A stretch of DNA of 64,000 nt from Sphingomonas sp. NFR15 (GCF_900103265.1 NZ_FMWX01000006.1:1-64000); one strand, 5' to 3'; shown: positions 1 through 10,664, numbered from the stretch's first letter. A program made the numbers and translations. The notes: generated by a model not told the origin, from the letters alone.

Positions 1-38
1 GACAAGATGACAGGCGTGATCGGCGTCGAAGACGGCAT
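1..38 (-). CDS. N-terminus of a probable mannose-1-phosphate guanylyltransferase (cut by window edge)
   Basis: Only the first 12-13 codons are inside the window. They read MPSSTPITPVILS, preceded at a good distance by GGAGA (complement of about 44-49). The TPVILS string matches the very start of the ManC/AlgA/CpsB nucleotidyltransferase family, which continues with the GGSGTRLWP motif; that continuation lies outside the window. It follows the GMC oxidoreductase gene on the same strand after about 110 bases. If right, it would make GDP-mannose or a related nucleotide sugar for surface polysaccharide. The call rests on six residues and is tentative. Confidence 0.4.
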   Translation of the reverse strand, partial: MPSSTPITPVIL

Positions 39-151
39 CGGGGATTCTCCAGACAGGATTTCGGCGAGGTCGTTCCACGCGCGTAGCAGAATGCGCGGTG
101 AAGGGAAAATGTTGCAATGCGAGGTACGATCGGACCGAAAGTTCGGCCGGA

Positions 152-2161
152 TCAAAATGGATCATGCTCGGTCGCGTAGTACGCCATCGCCATCGTCGTC
201 ATCTGGGCGTTGACGCGAATGCAACTGGTGAAGGTGCTGGCATCGGTAACGAGCACGTTGGCGACGCCGTGGACGCGGCAATCGAGATCGACCACGCTTG
301 TCGCGGGATCGGTGCCGCGCGCGTTGCCGCCATGCGGGTGCGAGGTGGAAAGCGTCACGTCGTCCGCCTCACGCACGTACCGCTCGAAGAACGCATCGAT
401 GTCCTCGTCGCGCCGGAGCGTCGTACCGCGCGCGAGCGCAGGATAGACTTCCAGCGCGCCGGCCGCGAAATGGACACGGGACAGCGTCGCGAGCGCGCGA
501 CGTAGGTTGGGCAGTTCCACATCCGCGCGCAGCTTGAGATGCAATGCGCCGTCGATCAGCGAACCCTGCCGATCGACCGGAATCAACACGCCCGCCGAGG
601 CGAGCCGATCGTAATTGCGCATCCGCTGCGCATGATCGCCGATCCAGCCGGGCATCAGCGTCGACATGCTCATCGGCGGCTGGAAGTGCGATTCGAGCAG
701 GAAATCGCGCGCATCGACATAGGTGGCCATCTGGTCCTCGTCCCAGCTCCTCACCGCGTTCGGCATCAGCGCGACCACCGGGCAGGCCATGTTGAACGAC
801 AGGCCGGTGCCCGCCTGGCCGATGCCGCTCGCCTGGAGCAGCCGGCTCGATGCCATCGCGCCGCCCGCCACCACCACGCCCTTGCGCGCGCGGACCACGC
901 GCTCATCGCCGCCGGCGAGCGTGACGGTCACCCCGTCGGCGACATGACGGCCATCCTGCCGGTCGTCGCGCCACAGGATCGCCTCGGCCTTGGCTTCGGC
1001 GAGGATGCGGGCGCCTTGCGCGCGTGCATCGAGCAAGAATGACTGCGCCATGCCTTGTTTGCGGCCATAGGGGCAGCCGGTGTTGCAATAGCCACAATAG
1101 GCGCATTCGGCCGGGCCATTGGGTGGCCCGAAATTCTTGCTGAACCACACCGCCGGCGCCGCCTTGTCGATCGGATCGGCGCTCTCCGCCGCATAGGCCG
1201 CCCAGCCCCTGAGCAGATGCGGGCCGTTGTTCCGCCCGGCGCGGTGCGCGATCGGCTGGATCGAGAGTCGCTCGGTGATCGCATCATAAGCGGCGTGGAA
1301 GCGCGCGCGATCGACCGGCGCACCGAGGCTCGCCCACCGTTCAAACACGTCGTCGGCTTGCGGATGCGTCAGGCCGTCGCGGTTGACCGGCAAGCAGATG
1401 CCATTGTTGATGACGGTCGAGCCGCCGACACAGCGCCCCTGGAACACGATCACATCATGGTCGCGGCTCGACTGCAGCCCGCCGTCGATGAACAGCCGCG
1501 AGGTCATCCGACGTTCTTCGTGGCTGAGATCGCGCGACGCCCATAAAGCGCCCGCCTCGACGATCAGCACGTCGTGCCCCTGCCGCGCGAGATTGGCGGC
1601 GGCGACCGCGCCACCGGCGCCCGAGCCGATCACGATGACATCGACTTCCTCGGGCACGTTCGCGTGGTCGACCAGGTCGGCATGGCTCAGGTCGCGCTTG
1701 TCGTAATGCGTGATCGGCATCTCGCCCGCGCCGCGTTCGCGGAAATACGGGAGCGTGAAGCCGATCTGCGCAAGCACCGGGTTGTCTGCGTTGTCGATCT
1801 GCCCTTGCTCGTTCGTCTGCGAGGCGCCCTGCCAGTGGCCGTAATAGCCCGCGTAGATGACGCCACGGATGCGCGCGAGATCCTGCATCAGATCATTCTG
1901 TGATCGCTCGAGCCGCCGCGCGATCTTGCGAGCCCCCCAGCCCGGCCCGAGCAACAGGAAAAGCGGACCGCCGAGGGCGAGACAGACAAGATACAACGTG
2001 AGCCCGATCTCGCGAGGCTTCCCGCCCTCCATCAAACCAAATTGATGTTGTAGATTGGCCACCACCTGACCGGGCGTGATCGCCATTTCGACCTTGTGGA
2101 ACAGCGCCTTGGTCAGCGCTTTGAGGATACTCGCCTGCAAGACATTGAACGGTTTCTTCAT
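152..2161 (-). CDS. GMC-family FAD-dependent oxidoreductase, long-chain alcohol oxidase-like
   Basis: The 669-residue protein has a dinucleotide-binding motif GSGAGG at residues 179-184 in the context VDVIVIGSGAGGAVAA, then the GMC signature region RCVGGSTVINNG near 243-254. The C-terminal block DASTFTSCIRVNAQMTT fits the FAD-binding end of GMC enzymes. A cysteine cluster CAYCGYCNTGC at 353-363 is typical of the fatty-alcohol oxidase and cholesterol oxidase-like branch rather than of choline dehydrogenases. A hydrophobic stretch near residues 53-73 could tether it to the membrane; there is no cleavable signal. It probably oxidises a primary or secondary alcohol group. The substrate cannot be read from the sequence. 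It is divergent from the thiolase gene. Confidence 0.8.
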   Translation of the reverse strand: MKKPFNVLQASILKALTKALFHKVEMAITPGQVVANLQHQFGLMEGGKPREIGLTLYLVCLALGGPLFLLLGPGWGARKIARRLERSQNDLMQDLARIRGVIYAGYYGHWQGASQTNEQGQIDNADNPVLAQIGFTLPYFRERGAGEMPITHYDKRDLSHADLVDHANVPEEVDVIVIGSGAGGAVAAANLARQGHDVLIVEAGALWASRDLSHEERRMTSRLFIDGGLQSSRDHDVIVFQGRCVGGSTVINNGICLPVNRDGLTHPQADDVFERWASLGAPVDRARFHAAYDAITERLSIQPIAHRAGRNNGPHLLRGWAAYAAESADPIDKAAPAVWFSKNFGPPNGPAECAYCGYCNTGCPYGRKQGMAQSFLLDARAQGARILAEAKAEAILWRDDRQDGRHVADGVTVTLAGGDERVVRARKGVVVAGGAMASSRLLQASGIGQAGTGLSFNMACPVVALMPNAVRSWDEDQMATYVDARDFLLESHFQPPMSMSTLMPGWIGDHAQRMRNYDRLASAGVLIPVDRQGSLIDGALHLKLRADVELPNLRRALATLSRVHFAAGALEVYPALARGTTLRRDEDIDAFFERYVREADDVTLSTSHPHGGNARGTDPATSVVDLDCRVHGVANVLVTDASTFTSCIRVNAQMTTMAMAYYATEHDPF

Positions 2162-2314
2162 GACGCCCCCCCGCGATCATCACGCTTCCATAGCATGATG
2201 TCCCGGCGGTTACGATCGCGACATCGCGCTATCGCAAACCGCCGTCGGATCCCCTATCTCGCGCGCAACAGGAGCACGCCCATCAGCGCGCCCGATCCTT
2301 CGAGAGAGATGTTC

Positions 2315-3496
2315 ATGACCGATCCCGTCGTCATCGCCAGCTATGCCCGCACGCCGATGGGCGGCTTCCAGGGCGCGCTCAGCCCGCTCAAGGCGACCGA
2401 ATTGGGGTCGATCGCAGTCGCTGCGGCGGTCGCGCGCGCCGGCGTGGCGCCCGACGCGATCGAACGCATCTACATGGGGTGCGTGCTGCCGGCTGGCCTC
2501 GGGCAAGCGCCGGCGCGGCAGGCAGCGATCGGCGCGGGCCTGCCCGTTTCGGTCGAGGCGACGACGGTCAACAAGATGTGCGGATCGGGCATGCAGGCGG
2601 CGATCATGGCCTATGACGCGCTGGCCGCCGGCTCGGTCGACATCGCGGTGGCGGGCGGCATGGAGAGCATGACCAACGCGCCGTACCTGTTGACCAAGCA
2701 TCGCGGCGGGGCGCGGATCGGCCATGATGCGATGTACGACAGCATGATGCTCGACGGACTGGAGGATGCCTATCAGCCGGGTACCCCGATGGGGGTGTTC
2801 GCCGAGGATGCCGCGCGCGAATATCAGCTCACCCGCGCCCATCAGGACGACTATGCGCTGCGCTCGCTCGCTCGCGCGCAGGATGCGATCGCGGGCGGCG
2901 CGTTCGACCGCGAAATCACGCCCGTCACCGTCAAGGGGCGTGGCGGTGACACCGTGATCGACATCGACGAGCAGCCCGGCAAGGCCAAGCCCGAAAAGAT
3001 CCCGGCGCTCAAGCCGGCGTTCGTCAAGGACGGCACGGTGACGGCGGCCAACGCTTCGTCGATCTCGGACGGCGCGGCCGCGCTGGTGATGACGCGGCAG
3101 AGCGTCGCCGAAAAGCTCGGACTGCCCGTGATCGCGCGGGTCGTCGCCACGGCCGCGCACGCGCAGGAGCCCGCGAAATTCACCAGCGCGCCGGTACCGG
3201 CGATCCGCAAGGTGCTCGCCAAGGCGGGTTGGAACGCGGACGAGGTCGATCTGTTCGAGGTCAACGAGGCGTTCGCGGTCGTGGCGATGATCGCCGCACG
3301 CGAACTCGCGATTCCCGCCGAGAAGCTCAACGTCAACGGCGGTGCGACCGCGCTCGGCCACCCGATCGGCGCATCGGGCGCGCGGATCATGGCGACGTTG
3401 CTCGGTGCGCTCGAGGCGCGCGGGCTGAAGAAGGGCGTGGCGAGCCTGTGTATCGGCGGCGGCGAGGCGACCGCTGTGGCACTGGAACGGGTGTGA
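2315..3496 (+). CDS. Acetyl-CoA C-acetyltransferase (thiolase)
   Basis: This 393-residue protein is a full-length thiolase of the PhaA/AtoB type. The nucleophilic cysteine is Cys89 in NKMCGSG, the second motif NGGATALGHPIGASG supplies the histidine, and CIGGGEATAV near the end carries the acid/base cysteine. The GMES motif is also present (GGMESMTNAP). It condenses two acetyl-CoA to acetoacetyl-CoA or cleaves 3-ketoacyl-CoA in the cytoplasm. I chose the ATG at 2315 over the ATG at 2309 because GAGAG at 2302-2307 is correctly spaced only from 2315. The gene stands alone, so whether it serves polyhydroxyalkanoate synthesis or degradation is open. Confidence 0.93.
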   Translation: MTDPVVIASYARTPMGGFQGALSPLKATELGSIAVAAAVARAGVAPDAIERIYMGCVLPAGLGQAPARQAAIGAGLPVSVEATTVNKMCGSGMQAAIMAYDALAAGSVDIAVAGGMESMTNAPYLLTKHRGGARIGHDAMYDSMMLDGLEDAYQPGTPMGVFAEDAAREYQLTRAHQDDYALRSLARAQDAIAGGAFDREITPVTVKGRGGDTVIDIDEQPGKAKPEKIPALKPAFVKDGTVTAANASSISDGAAALVMTRQSVAEKLGLPVIARVVATAAHAQEPAKFTSAPVPAIRKVLAKAGWNADEVDLFEVNEAFAVVAMIAARELAIPAEKLNVNGGATALGHPIGASGARIMATLLGALEARGLKKGVASLCIGGGEATAVALERV

Positions 3497-3502
3497 CCTG
3501 AG

Positions 3503-3591
3503 CGTCGCCTCGGCGCAGGCCGGGGCCGGCATATGACGTGGCGCCCGGCTCGCCAAACGATGCGGCGGCCCCCGCCTGCGCTGGGGCGGCG
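3503..3591. repeat. Intergenic inverted repeat between convergent genes
   Basis: Two arms of about 25 bases face each other between the stop codons of the thiolase and the DUF2126 gene. Arm one contains GGCGCAGGCCGGGGCC (ending at 3527) and arm two contains GGCCCCCGCCTGCGC (starting at 3567). The arms match with a few mismatches and a small gap. A hairpin here could end transcription from both sides. It looks like a mobile or dispersed palindromic element, but only one copy is seen in the window. Confidence 0.6.
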
Positions 3592-3597
3592 ATGGAA

Positions 3598-6500
3598 TCA
3601 GCGCAGGTTCGCCGGTCGCCTTAGATCGAGCGTGAGCGGGAACTCGCCTGGAGGTTCCTCCGGCGGCACCGGGACTGGACCGGGGGTGTGCCCATAATCC
3701 TGGAACCGCGCCTTGCGGCGCGCCTCCGCCTCGAAGCCGTTGACCGGCACTTCGTCGTAATTGCGCCCGCCGGGATGCGCGACATGATAGACGCACCCGC
3801 CGAGCGAGCGCTGGCTCCACGTATCCAGCACGTCGAACGTCAACGGCGCGTTGACGGGCAAGCGCGGGTGCAGGCAGTCGGCCGGCGCCCATGCCTTGTA
3901 GCGCACGCCGCCGACCACCTCGCCCGGCACGCCGGTCGGCACCATCGGGATGCGGCGACCGTTGCAGGTCAGCACGTGCCGCCCGGCGGTGAGATTGCTC
4001 GCCCGCACCTGCAAGCGCTCGGTCGAGCTATCGACATACCGCACCGTACCGCCGATCGCACCCGTTTCGCCCAGGACATGCCACGGTTCGAGCGCATGCG
4101 AGATCTCGAGGCTGACGCCACCGGCGTCGATCGTGCCGTGGATCGGGAAGCGGAACTGCCGCTGCGCCTCGAACCACGCCGGATCGAACGGATAGCCCGC
4201 GCGGCCGAGATCCCCGAGCACGTCGAGCAGATCCGCCCACACGAAATGCGGCAGCATGAAGCGGTCGTGCAGCGCGGTGCCCCAACGGGTGAGTTGGCCA
4301 TGCTGCGGCTCGCGCCAGAACCACGCGGTCAGCGCGCGTAGCAGCAGTTGCTGGGCCAGGCTCATCCGCGCGTCTGGCGGCATCTCGAACGCGCGAAACT
4401 CGACGAGGCCGAGTCGTCCGGTCGGGCCGTCGGGCGAGAAGAACTTGTCGATGCAGATTTCGGTACGGTGCGTGTTGCCGGTCACATCGACGAGCAGGTT
4501 GCGAAACAGCCGATCGACGATCCACGCCGGCGGCTGCTCCCCCGCGACCGGCCCCGGCACCTGCGCGAGCGCGATCTCCAGCTCGTAGAGACCGTCATGC
4601 CGCGCCTCGTCGATACGCGGGGCCTGGCTGGTCGGGCCGATGAACATCCCCGAGAACAGATAGCTGAGCGCAGGGTGGCGCTGCCAATAGAGCACGAAGC
4701 TCTTGAGCAGATCGGGCCTGCGCACGAACGGCGAATCGTACAGCGACGGCCCACCCAACACGATGTGATTTCCGCCGCCGGTGCCGATCGCACGACCGTC
4801 GAGCATGAACTTGTCGGCGGTCATGCCGGCTTTGCGGGCAATGTCGTACAGCGTCTCGGTGATCGCACTGGTCTCGGCCCAACTTGCCGCGGGGTGGACG
4901 TTGACCTCCACCACACCGGGGTCGGGCGTGACCTTGAGCACTTTGAGGCGCGGGTCGGGGGGCGGCGCATAGCCTTCGATCCGCACGGGCACGCCGAGCG
5001 TGGCCGCCGCCGCCTCGATCTCGGCAATCAGCTCGAGATAGTCGTCGATCGCGCGCACCGGCGGCATGAAGACCGACAGGAAATGTCCGCGCGGTTCCGC
5101 GGTGACGGCGGTACGGACGGCGCCGGCGACGATCTCCTGCTCGACGCGCTCCTGCGGCTGCGCGCCCGAGATCGGCGCACGCTGCGTGATCCGCTGTTCG
5201 GTGGCGGGCGCCGCCTCGCGCGCCATCGCGGGGCGCTGGGTGCGGAAATCGGGCAGAGGCTCGCGCGGCTCGCTGGTGTCGCGCGGGTTGATGTAAGGAT
5301 ATTCGGACGGCGGCACATAAGGCAAAGAGCCGAGCGGCAGGCGATAGCCGAGCGCGCTGTCGCCCGGCACCGTATAGAGCTTGCCGCGCCGCAGCTTCCA
5401 TTGCTCGGTCAGCCACCCCCGCTCCACCTTGCTCTGCCATTTCTGCACCGGCAGCACATAGCCGATCGGCGTGGAGAGCCCGCGCTCGAACGCGCGCACC
5501 ATGCGGCTGCGCGCTTCCGGATCGTCGATCTTGGGGTCGTCAGGCGAGGTGTTGACCGGCAGTTCGGCTTCCTTGAGCGACCAGGCGAGCGGATCTTCAT
5601 AGGCCGGCACGACGTGACCTTGGGGCAGTCCCAGCCCGGAGGCGAGCAGATCGAGGAAGCGTTCGGCCGTCTCGGCCGTCACGGCCGGCTTGCCGGTGCC
5701 GTCCTCCTCGGCGATCAGCCCGGCATCGCGCCAGATCGGAACGCCGTCATCACGCCAATACGCGGCATAAGCCCAGCGCGGCAGCGTCTCGCCAGGATAC
5801 CATTTGCCCTGACCGTGATGGAGCAGCCCACCGGGCGCGAACCGGGCGCGCAAATCCCGGATCAGCGTGTCGGCATAAGCCGCCTTGGTGGGACCGACCG
5901 CATCGCCGTTCCATTCCGGCGCCGAACCGCCGTTCGCCGCGACGAAGGTGGGTTCGCCGCCGATCGTGAGGCGGACGTCCTGCGTCACGAGATCGGCATC
6001 GACGCGGTGCCCCAGGGCATCGAGCGCCGCCCAGCGATCATCGGTGAACGGCCGCGTGATCCGTACCGCTTCGGCGATGCGCGACACGCTCATCTCGAAA
6101 TGGAAGTCGACCTCCGCAGGCTCGGCCATGCCGCTGATCGGTGCGGCTGACCGGTAGTGCGGCGTCGCGCAGAGCGGGATGTGCCCTTCGCCAGCGAACA
6201 TCCCGGACGTCGCATCGAGACCGATCCAGCCGGCGCCCGGGATATACACCTCGGCCCAGGCATGCAGATCGACCACGTCTTGGGCGACTCCCTTCGGCCC
6301 TTCGACCGGTTCGACATCGGCGACGAGTTGGATCGAATACCCCGACACGAAGCGCGCCGCGAAACCGAGCCGGCGCAGCAACTGCACCAGCAACCACGCG
6401 CTGTCACGGCACGAACCCTGGCCGATCTCGAGCGATTCCTCCGGCGTCTGCACGCCGCTCTCCATGCGGATGATGTAGCCGATCCGCTCCTGGAGCTTCG

Positions 6501-6945
6501 CATTGATATCGACGAGGAAGTCGATCGTCCGGCCGCGGTGCTGGGCGTGCTGCGCCACCAGTGCTTCGAACAGCGGCCCTTGCGGTTCGAGGTCGAAATA
6601 GGCGGCGAGATCGATCCTCAGCGCATCGTCATAGTGAAACGGGTAGTTTTCGGCATAATCCTCGACGAAGAAGTCGAACGGATTGATGACGTCGAGATCG
6701 GCGAGCAGATCGACCTCGATCGTGAAATGATCGACCGGATCGGGAAATACGATTCGCGCGAGCCAATTGGCGTGCGGATCCTGCTGCCAGTTGAGGAAAT
6801 GGCCGGCCGGCTCGATCTTCAACGCATAATTCGGCACCTTGGTGCGGCTGTGGGGCGCCGGGCGCAGCCGGATCACCTGCGGCCCGAGCCGGATCGGGCG
6901 GCTGTACTTATAGGCGGTGAGATGGTGAAGACCGGCTTTGAGCAT
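3598..6945 (-). CDS. Large transglutaminase-like protein with DUF2126 domain
   Basis: The 1115-residue protein starts with the bacterial transglutaminase N-terminal block (ending IRLRPAP near 30) and contains a complete transglutaminase core with Cys179 in [10 protein letters not shown], His228 in DLHAWAEVY and Asp244 in GLDATSG. From about residue 300 onward it is the long DUF2126 region, with conserved strings such as TIGGEPTFV and GTGGGNHIV. Length and order match the family. The open frame continues upstream of 6945 for 500 codons, but that part is the complement of the neighbouring metallopeptidase gene and lacks family similarity, so ATG 6945 is the start. The family is often found with alpha-E and ATP-grasp-like partners, which are absent here. 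The substrate is unknown; protein or peptide modification is likely. Confidence 0.87.
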   Translation of the reverse strand: MLKAGLHHLTAYKYSRPIRLGPQVIRLRPAPHSRTKVPNYALKIEPAGHFLNWQQDPHANWLARIVFPDPVDHFTIEVDLLADLDVINPFDFFVEDYAENYPFHYDDALRIDLAAYFDLEPQGPLFEALVAQHAQHRGRTIDFLVDINAKLQERIGYIIRMESGVQTPEESLEIGQGSCRDSAWLLVQLLRRLGFAARFVSGYSIQLVADVEPVEGPKGVAQDVVDLHAWAEVYIPGAGWIGLDATSGMFAGEGHIPLCATPHYRSAAPISGMAEPAEVDFHFEMSVSRIAEAVRITRPFTDDRWAALDALGHRVDADLVTQDVRLTIGGEPTFVAANGGSAPEWNGDAVGPTKAAYADTLIRDLRARFAPGGLLHHGQGKWYPGETLPRWAYAAYWRDDGVPIWRDAGLIAEEDGTGKPAVTAETAERFLDLLASGLGLPQGHVVPAYEDPLAWSLKEAELPVNTSPDDPKIDDPEARSRMVRAFERGLSTPIGYVLPVQKWQSKVERGWLTEQWKLRRGKLYTVPGDSALGYRLPLGSLPYVPPSEYPYINPRDTSEPREPLPDFRTQRPAMAREAAPATEQRITQRAPISGAQPQERVEQEIVAGAVRTAVTAEPRGHFLSVFMPPVRAIDDYLELIAEIEAAAATLGVPVRIEGYAPPPDPRLKVLKVTPDPGVVEVNVHPAASWAETSAITETLYDIARKAGMTADKFMLDGRAIGTGGGNHIVLGGPSLYDSPFVRRPDLLKSFVLYWQRHPALSYLFSGMFIGPTSQAPRIDEARHDGLYELEIALAQVPGPVAGEQPPAWIVDRLFRNLLVDVTGNTHRTEICIDKFFSPDGPTGRLGLVEFRAFEMPPDARMSLAQQLLLRALTAWFWREPQHGQLTRWGTALHDRFMLPHFVWADLLDVLGDLGRAGYPFDPAWFEAQRQFRFPIHGTIDAGGVSLEISHALEPWHVLGETGAIGGTVRYVDSSTERLQVRASNLTAGRHVLTCNGRRIPMVPTGVPGEVVGGVRYKAWAPADCLHPRLPVNAPLTFDVLDTWSQRSLGGCVYHVAHPGGRNYDEVPVNGFEAEARRKARFQDYGHTPGPVPVPPEEPPGEFPLTLDLRRPANLR

Positions 6946-7065
6946 GAGACCAAACAGACGGCATGCGTTGCTGCTATGCAACCAAAATCTTGAAAAGCTT
7001 TCCTGAAGCGAAACTCGCGTCGCCGGGTCGCGTTGAGCGGGAACAATCCCAATCGGAGACTGCGA

Positions 7066-8214
7066 GTGGCCGCATATACCTGCCCCAATTGCCGGCAGCG
7101 TCTCCATTTCGAATCGCGCGTCTGCCCGAGTTGCGCGCATCCGCTCGGCTTCGCGCCCGTCGCCAACCGCTTCCTTCACCTCGACGTCGCCGATGGCGCG
7201 TGGCAGGACGCGAGCGGCGCGGCCGCGATGGTGCAGCCGTGCGCGAACACGCGGTACGGCGTGTGCAACTGGGTGGTCGATCGTGGCGACCCCCAATCGA
7301 TGTGCCTCGCCTGCCGGCACAACCGCACGATCCCGGACCTCGGCGTGCCCGGCGTGCTCGAACGCTGGACCCGGATCGAGGACGCCAAGCGCCGCGTGCT
7401 GCATGGGCTGATGCGTCTCGGGCTCAAACTGGAAACCAAGGCGCAGAACATCCACGGCCTCGCCTTCGATTTCCTCTACGATCCTTCCGCGGAGCAAGGT
7501 TATGCGCCCCGGCATTTCACCGGCCATGAAAACGGCCTCATCACGCTCAACCTGGTCGAAGCCGACGATGCGCAACGCGAACGCATCCGCCGCCAGATGG
7601 GTGAGCCGTACCGAACCCTGGTCGGGCATTTCCGGCACGAAATCGGCCATTATGTATGGTCGCGGCTGATCGAATTCGGGCCGGACCTCATCCCGTTCCG
7701 CGCGCTGTTCGGCGACGAGCGCGCCGATTATCAGGCGGCGCTGCAGGCGCATTACACCAATCCACCCCGCCCCGGCTGGGAGGACCATTATGTCTCGGCC
7801 TACGCGACGATGCACCCGTGGGAGGATTTCGCCGAAACCTTCGCGCACCATTCGCACATTGTCGATACGCTCGCGACGATCGGCGAGTTCGGCACCCGGC
7901 TCGATCCGATGCCCGCGGCAGCGCCGGGCACGCCCGACAGCGTGATCGACTTCGATCCCTACAGCGCCGACACCGCGACGCTGACTGCCCACTGGATTCC
8001 GTTCGCGTTCGCGATCAACGAGATCAACCGCAGCATGGGCCAGCCCGATCTCTACCCGTTCCGGCTGTCGCCGGGGGTGGTCCTGAAGCTCGATTTCGTC
8101 AACCGGCTGGTCGCCTTCTACGCCGGCCGCTGGGCGCCGGGCGAAGCCGAAGCGAGCGACATCAGGGCGCTGGCGGCGACGCTCGGGCAAGGTGTCGAAC
8201 TGGGCGCGGGCTGA
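7066..8214 (+). CDS. Putative zinc-binding metallopeptidase with N-terminal zinc ribbon
   Basis: The 382-residue protein opens with two CxxC pairs (CPNC and CPSC) that form a zinc ribbon, followed by a second cysteine set (CANT..CNW and CLAC). HEIGH at residues 191-195 is an HExxH zinc-metallopeptidase motif, and [12 protein letters not shown] downstream may give the third ligand. This arrangement fits the uncharacterised zinc-binding metallopeptidase family that accompanies transglutaminase/DUF2126 genes. I chose GTG 7066 because GGAG at 7055-7058 lies seven bases upstream; a TTG at 7033 is in frame but has no ribosome binding site. There is no signal peptide, so it should act in the cytoplasm. 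It is divergent from the DUF2126 gene, sharing about 120 bases of promoter region. Confidence 0.8.
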   Translation: MAAYTCPNCRQRLHFESRVCPSCAHPLGFAPVANRFLHLDVADGAWQDASGAAAMVQPCANTRYGVCNWVVDRGDPQSMCLACRHNRTIPDLGVPGVLERWTRIEDAKRRVLHGLMRLGLKLETKAQNIHGLAFDFLYDPSAEQGYAPRHFTGHENGLITLNLVEADDAQRERIRRQMGEPYRTLVGHFRHEIGHYVWSRLIEFGPDLIPFRALFGDERADYQAALQAHYTNPPRPGWEDHYVSAYATMHPWEDFAETFAHHSHIVDTLATIGEFGTRLDPMPAAAPGTPDSVIDFDPYSADTATLTAHWIPFAFAINEINRSMGQPDLYPFRLSPGVVLKLDFVNRLVAFYAGRWAPGEAEASDIRALAATLGQGVELGAG

Positions 8215-8265
8215 CGCGGAAACGGCCGCGGCATTCGCGCGTTTTGTCGGGTGAAGGAGAGTGCC

Positions 8266-8559
8266 ATGCCGCGCGGAGACAAGGACGCTTATACCGACAA
8301 GCAGAAGCGCAAGGCCGAGCATATCGAGGAAAGTTATGAGGATCGCGGCGTTCCCAGGAAGGAAGCGGAGGCGCGCGCCTGGGCGACGGTGAACAAGGAA
8401 TCGGGCGGCGGCAACAAATCCGGCTCGGGGCGCGGCAAGCCCGACACGCATGTCTCGTCATCGCGCGGCGGCAAGGCGCACGCATCCGGTTCGGCCGAAC
8501 AACGCTCGGCGGCGGCGCGCAAGGGCTGGGTGACACGGCGCAAGAACGTCGGCGGCTGA
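8266..8559 (+). CDS. Small KGG-type basic protein of unknown function
   Basis: This 97-residue hydrophilic protein begins [20 protein letters not shown] and continues with a Gly/Ser/Lys-rich middle and a basic tail ending [13 protein letters not shown]. Proteins like this are often annotated as plasmid stabilisation proteins, a name I do not take as a function. The first 50 residues look helical and charged, the rest disordered. The ATG at 8266 is preceded by a strong GAAGGAGAG; the GTG at 8251 overlaps that site and is unlikely. It follows the metallopeptidase gene by 51 bases on the same strand. DNA or RNA binding is possible from its charge, but nothing shows it directly. Confidence 0.65.
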   Translation: MPRGDKDAYTDKQKRKAEHIEESYEDRGVPRKEAEARAWATVNKESGGGNKSGSGRGKPDTHVSSSRGGKAHASGSAEQRSAAARKGWVTRRKNVGG

Positions 8560-8586
8560 GGCTGTCGCACTAACGGGGTACGGAAT

Positions 8587-10614
8587 TTATCTTCCGAACC
8601 GCACGCCGATCCACAAGGTACGCGGCGTTCCTAAGTCCATCGATCCCGCCTGGTTGCGCGTCACCACCGTCGCGTCGAGCAGGTTTTCCGCGCGCGCTAT
8701 TACCGCGAGGCCCTTGCGCACGGGTAGCTTGGCGAAAGCGTCAACGGTGGTCGCCGCGCGCAGCACGTCGGTCTGGAGATCATCCTCATATTGCTTGCCG
8801 ACATAGCGCGCGGTGAGCGAGGCGAGCCACGCCGAACGCGGCCGCCACGCCAGTGTCGCGCTCGCGGTGTGTCGTGGGCTCTGGGCCGGGACCAAGCCAT
8901 CGAACGCCATACCGGGCGCATCGACCGCGCTATCGCTGAACGCATAGCTCGCTGATAGGTCGATCGCGCCACGCCGCCAGTCGAAGCTCGCCTCGACACC
9001 TTTGGCGACGACCGCGTTGACGTTGCCGCGTCGCCGAAGCGTGGGCGATATCGTCAGGTTGGCGATCGCGTCGCCGAGCCGGTTGTAGAAGCCGGTCAGG
9101 CTCACCGTCATGCCCGGCAGCGGACGCGCGTCGATACCGCCCTCGACTCCGCGCAATCGCTCGGGCGATAGATTGGCATTGGCCTGCGTCGTCACCGGGA
9201 ACACGGTGAAAGGCCGGTACAGCTCATTGAGCGTCGGCAGCCGGAAGCCGGTATAGCCGGCCAGCCGCAGATCCACAGCGCCGAGCGTGAACAATGCCCC
9301 CGCACGCCCCGTCGCCTCGGTACCGTCGCGATCGGGGAAGATCGTGTCGGTGGTGAGCAGGCCGGCGGCATCGCGCTGGCGAAAGCGCCCGTTGGTGATC
9401 GTCCAGTGATCGGCGCGCACCCCGCCGGTCAACACTAGCCGCCCGAGCGTCCAGTCATCCTCGATGAATAGTCCGGCGACACGCGTGTCGCCGCCGGCGT
9501 TGCGCCGCGCGGTGACGAGGCCGGTCGCGCCGTAGGCATCTTCGAACAATTGCCCGTCCGCGAGGCGAAAGTCGCCGCCGACACGCAGCACGTGATCCGC
9601 GCCGACCGGTGGACGCAATTCGATCTTGCCGCCGATACCGGTCGAAGGTGTGTTGCGCTGGTCGAGCGTGAGCTTGAAGGTGGACGAACTGATGACCTTG
9701 TTCGCGAAGTTGCGGGCCTGCACATAGGCAAGCACATCGACCTGCCAGACCCCGCGCGAGATCAGCCGTACGCTGGCGTCCTCGCCGCTCGAAGCCGAAT
9801 CGGCGCCGGCGAAGCGCAGCGTGCGATTGTCGCCGAACACGAGCCCGCGAAACTGAACCTCGCTGTCCGGCCCGAGCGGCGCGACCGCGCGCAACCCCGC
9901 CGACCAGTCACGGTAGCGCGCTGGCACGCTGGCGACGGTCCGCTGATCGGCAGGCGTGGTCTGGAAGCCGTCGCCGCGATCGAACTGGCCGGATAGGGCG
10001 ACGAAGCCGCTGCCGACCGTGGGCGCGATGGTGGCACTGAGCGCCTGCGCGTTGCGGCTGCCGTACAGCGCCTCCCCCGAGACGGGCGGCAGATCGGCGC
10101 GGCTGGCGCTCGTCATCTCGATCGTGCCCGCCACCGCCCCCGCACCGAACGGCCCCGATCCGCCGCCGCGCGTCACGCGGATGCCGCCAAGACGGGCGTT
10201 GACAACGGCATTGAACGGGATGTAGCCGAAGAACGGGTCGGCGATCGGCACGCCGTCGAGCAGCACCAAAGTCCGGCTCGACGCGTTGCCGCCAAGCGCG
10301 CGCAGCGTCGCGCCTTGCGCGGACGGATTGGCCGAACGACTGTCGGAGCGGCGGAACTGCTGAAAACCCGCGACATCGAGCAGCACGTCCTCGACCCGGC
10401 CGGATGCGTCGTTGGTCAGCCGCGCGCGGTCGATCGTCATCGAGCCGTAAGCCGGGGTGCCCGGCGGCAGATCGAGCCCGCGCCCGAGCACGACGATATC
10501 GCCGGTCGCCGGATCGACGGCCTGGGCGTGTGCGTTCGCTGCGCTCAGAAGCCCCGCGAGCAGCATCGGCACGCGCATCGCGCGGGGCATCGTGATAGTG
10601 TACGCCGCCATCAT
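8587..10614 (-). CDS. TonB-dependent outer membrane receptor
   Basis: A 675-residue receptor with a signal peptide (MRVPMLLAGLLSAANAHAQA within the first 35 residues), a plug domain with the motifs VLLDGVPI and GSGPFGAGAVAGTIEM, and a C-terminal 22-strand barrel region ending LWIGVRFGR. The plug string DIVVLGRGLDLPPG may be the TonB box region. Size and organisation resemble BtuB/vitamin B12 or metal-type receptors rather than the larger sugar receptors, but the ligand cannot be called. The start is uncertain: ATG at 10614, 10611, 10590 and 10578 are all in frame and none has a clear ribosome binding site. It is divergent from the NYN gene, about 50 bases away. Confidence 0.85.
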   Translation of the reverse strand: MMAAYTITMPRAMRVPMLLAGLLSAANAHAQAVDPATGDIVVLGRGLDLPPGTPAYGSMTIDRARLTNDASGRVEDVLLDVAGFQQFRRSDSRSANPSAQGATLRALGGNASSRTLVLLDGVPIADPFFGYIPFNAVVNARLGGIRVTRGGGSGPFGAGAVAGTIEMTSASRADLPPVSGEALYGSRNAQALSATIAPTVGSGFVALSGQFDRGDGFQTTPADQRTVASVPARYRDWSAGLRAVAPLGPDSEVQFRGLVFGDNRTLRFAGADSASSGEDASVRLISRGVWQVDVLAYVQARNFANKVISSSTFKLTLDQRNTPSTGIGGKIELRPPVGADHVLRVGGDFRLADGQLFEDAYGATGLVTARRNAGGDTRVAGLFIEDDWTLGRLVLTGGVRADHWTITNGRFRQRDAAGLLTTDTIFPDRDGTEATGRAGALFTLGAVDLRLAGYTGFRLPTLNELYRPFTVFPVTTQANANLSPERLRGVEGGIDARPLPGMTVSLTGFYNRLGDAIANLTISPTLRRRGNVNAVVAKGVEASFDWRRGAIDLSASYAFSDSAVDAPGMAFDGLVPAQSPRHTASATLAWRPRSAWLASLTARYVGKQYEDDLQTDVLRAATTVDAFAKLPVRKGLAVIARAENLLDATVVTRNQAGSMDLGTPRTLWIGVRFGR

Positions 10615-10664
10615 GCCGGAATGCTTGGCCACCCGCCGCACTTCGGTCAACAAAAGGAATTCGC

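Noticed and set aside
2210-3892. A 560-codon minus-strand frame opposite the thiolase
   Set aside because: No similarity to any family I recognise and opposite a conserved thiolase.
4348-6150. A 600-codon plus-strand frame inside the DUF2126 gene
   Set aside because: Low-complexity Arg-rich product opposite a well-supported family member; a complement shadow.
6946-8451. A 502-codon N-terminal extension of the DUF2126 gene
   Set aside because: It is the complement of the zinc metallopeptidase gene, and the transglutaminase family begins at the ATG at 6945.
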